Below are positions 4,592 to 6,048 of a stretch of 6,048 bases of DNA, piece by piece (the stretch's first letter is position 1; every line of letters starts with the position of its first letter). Both the position numbers and the translations under genes were made by a program. This stretch comes from Planctomycetota bacterium. Lineage in GTDB: Bacteria; Planctomycetota; Planctomycetia; Planctomycetales; Planctomycetaceae. The stretch lies in the NCBI GenBank assembly GCA_023429275.1, contig JAEYWB010000240.1:1-6048 (forward strand), given 5' to 3'. The notes under the pieces are model-generated. The model had not been told where the DNA came from, ran no database searches, and worked only from the letters and a program-made list of their open reading frames with translations.

Positions 4592-6048
4592 ATGAGCGGG
4601 AATCGAGCAGCGAGACTCTGGACTGTCGTTCTCGTGCTCTCTCTAGGAGCGGGAGAGCTGTCGGAGGAGAAACTCCATGCGGCCGAGGCTCTTTCCTTCC
4701 TGAAAGTGGAGAGCGGCTTCGAGCCGAGCGGGATTCGCGCCTCGCTCGACGGTCGGTTTGCGACGGTTTGGGGGCAATCTCCCAAAGTGGAGTTCGGCAA
4801 GGGGCGGAAGGAAACGTCCTGTATCATCGTCGAGCTGGATGGCGGGCGAGTCGTCGGCAGACACACGCTCCCGATGCGGACATCGCTGGTGGAAATCGAC
4901 GACAGGTACCTCTACTACGTGCCCGAGCACGAAAGCGTCATCCTCCGGTCACCACACGCCTCCCTCGACAAGGTGACTCGCATCCCACTGGATGCGCCGC
5001 CGAAAAGGATATGGATTCATCCGGACGGAAGCCTGATCGTCTGGACTTCTGTCTTCGGAGCGGGCAATACCAGGGTGTTTGATCGAGACACCGCTCAGCG
5101 GAAGGAGAATCACCCGCTCTGGAACCTCGCGTTCCCCGTGTCCGGTCCCTGGGAGTCGGCCGTTTCAATTCTGCCGGACGGGATGTTTCAGGAAGAAGGA
5201 GCGATCCTCGATGCTCGGACGTTCGAGGTGCAATGTGCCGCGGAAGTCCCGTTACTGATCAACGTCCACAGGTCCAACCAGGCGATCCCATTCCTGGCCT
5301 TGAAGGAGTGGCAGATCGGCTGGGGACGGGGAGTCGATGGTCGCCAGCTTCTGGACGCGCGAGGGACCGAACTTGCGCGTCTTCCCGCTGGGGCCAGGGG
5401 GCCGCTCCGGTCGTTCCCGCTCATTCCGGTCATCCAGAGTGACGACGGCCCAGGCGGCCCCCTGCTTCAACTCCGTGACGCCAAGGCCGGGGAGGTCGTG
5501 GCCTCCGTGACACTGGGCAACGACAGGGTCTCGAGCTTCGGTGTCCTGCACGCTGACGCGGGCCAGCGGCTCCTCGTGGCCAGTCGTGTCGGACTGTTCA
5601 TCGTCCCGATTCCGGAAACGTTGAAGGCGACCCTCCCGGTCCCGCTTCATCTGAAGTATCCGAAGGTACCGGTCGTGACCCTCGACGGAATGACGACATT
5701 TGACGCTCGGGCTGCGGGAGGGGACGGTCAACGGCGATTTGCTCTCCAGAACGAAGCGGACGGGCTCAGCATCGACTCGAAGTCCGGGCGGGTCACCATC
5801 GATGGACGGAAGCTGTGGGAGCAATATCAGAAGTCGCAACGGCCAAAGAACCGGTCCGGCAACGCTTCCGAGTCGACCATCAGCTGGGGGGCTCGGGACT
5901 ACCGGCACTTCACACGAGAGGCGCTTCCCCCAGACCACATAGCCGCTGCGCTGACCGTGTGGATCGCGGTCTCGGACGAGAAGAACGGGTTCGACGCGCA
6001 GGTCGTCTACCCGATCATGATGATCCCGCGGTCGGCAGTGGCCAGGAC
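4592..6048 (+). CDS. Secreted propeller-like protein, paralog 2 (3' end cut)
   Basis: The frame is open to the window end, giving at least 485 residues. It is homologous along its length to the upstream gene: DGRFATVWG matches DDRFAICWG, VEIDDRYLYYVPEHESVILRS matches the equivalent IDDEYVYLAP region, LLDARGTELAR matches LHDARGARIDR, and residues 350-406 align without gaps to 367-423 of paralog 1, with 32 of 57 identical by hand count. GLSIDSKSGRVTIDGR and IAVSDEKNGFD are the clearest shared motifs. The start is uncertain. ATG 4481 overlaps the upstream TGA and would add a hydrophilic 37-residue N-terminus. ATG 4592 yields MSGNRAARLWTVVLVLSLGAG, a signal peptide or anchor matching the paralog's organisation, and is preferred. 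Translational coupling from 4481 remains possible. The last visible residues correspond to the end of the conserved module, so any linker and coiled coil like those of paralog 1 would lie beyond the window. Function is unknown. Confidence 0.78.
   Translation, partial: MSGNRAARLWTVVLVLSLGAGELSEEKLHAAEALSFLKVESGFEPSGIRASLDGRFATVWGQSPKVEFGKGRKETSCIIVELDGGRVVGRHTLPMRTSLVEIDDRYLYYVPEHESVILRSPHASLDKVTRIPLDAPPKRIWIHPDGSLIVWTSVFGAGNTRVFDRDTAQRKENHPLWNLAFPVSGPWESAVSILPDGMFQEEGAILDARTFEVQCAAEVPLLINVHRSNQAIPFLALKEWQIGWGRGVDGRQLLDARGTELARLPAGARGPLRSFPLIPVIQSDDGPGGPLLQLRDAKAGEVVASVTLGNDRVSSFGVLHADAGQRLLVASRVGLFIVPIPETLKATLPVPLHLKYPKVPVVTLDGMTTFDARAAGGDGQRRFALQNEADGLSIDSKSGRVTIDGRKLWEQYQKSQRPKNRSGNASESTISWGARDYRHFTREALPPDHIAAALTVWIAVSDEKNGFDAQVVYPIMMIPRSAVAR

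Noticed and set aside
5252..5938. 228-codon minus-strand frame
   Set aside because: Antisense to paralog 2, whose homology to paralog 1 across this stretch shows the coding strand.

Overview
The window is GC-rich (about 60% or more by eye), with long antisense shadow ORFs. It carries a YeeN-type YebC protein, a secreted beta-lactamase-fold serine hydrolase and large secreted proteins of unrecognised family, spaced by wide intergenic stretches rich in short repeats. This suits a free-living Planctomycetes-like bacterium. That assignment is inference from gene style; there is no rRNA or other taxonomic marker here.

Layout. Bases 1-470 hold no gene I can defend. They contain a low-complexity stretch of CCGAA/TTCGG motifs, a perfect-period 9-bp CTCTGTGKC tandem repeat and a possible -10 box. 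Bases 471-1208 (+) encode a YebC/PmpR-family protein of the YeeN subtype. Bases 1209-1607 are noncoding and carry an 11-bp-stem hairpin just after the stop codon, plus further palindromes. Bases 1608-2558 (-) encode an exported class A beta-lactamase-like serine hydrolase with altered second and omega-loop motifs. Bases 2559-2774 form a divergent intergenic region with a ribosome binding site on each side. Bases 2775-4484 (+) and 4592-6048 (+, cut by the window end) encode two tandem paralogs. Each has an N-terminal export signal, a beta-strand-rich propeller-like body and a strongly conserved C-terminal module containing GLxIDxxSGxVTIDGR. The first paralog also has a Pro/Ala linker and a C-terminal coiled coil.

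How they fit together. The YebC gene is a stand-alone housekeeping or translation-related gene. The two paralogs very probably form one transcription unit: the first stop codon overlaps an in-frame ATG of the second ORF. They look like a duplicated extracytoplasmic protein family. The divergent hydrolase is also exported, but nothing in the sequence links its function to them. The most novel item is the tandem paralog pair. The second member is open to the window edge.
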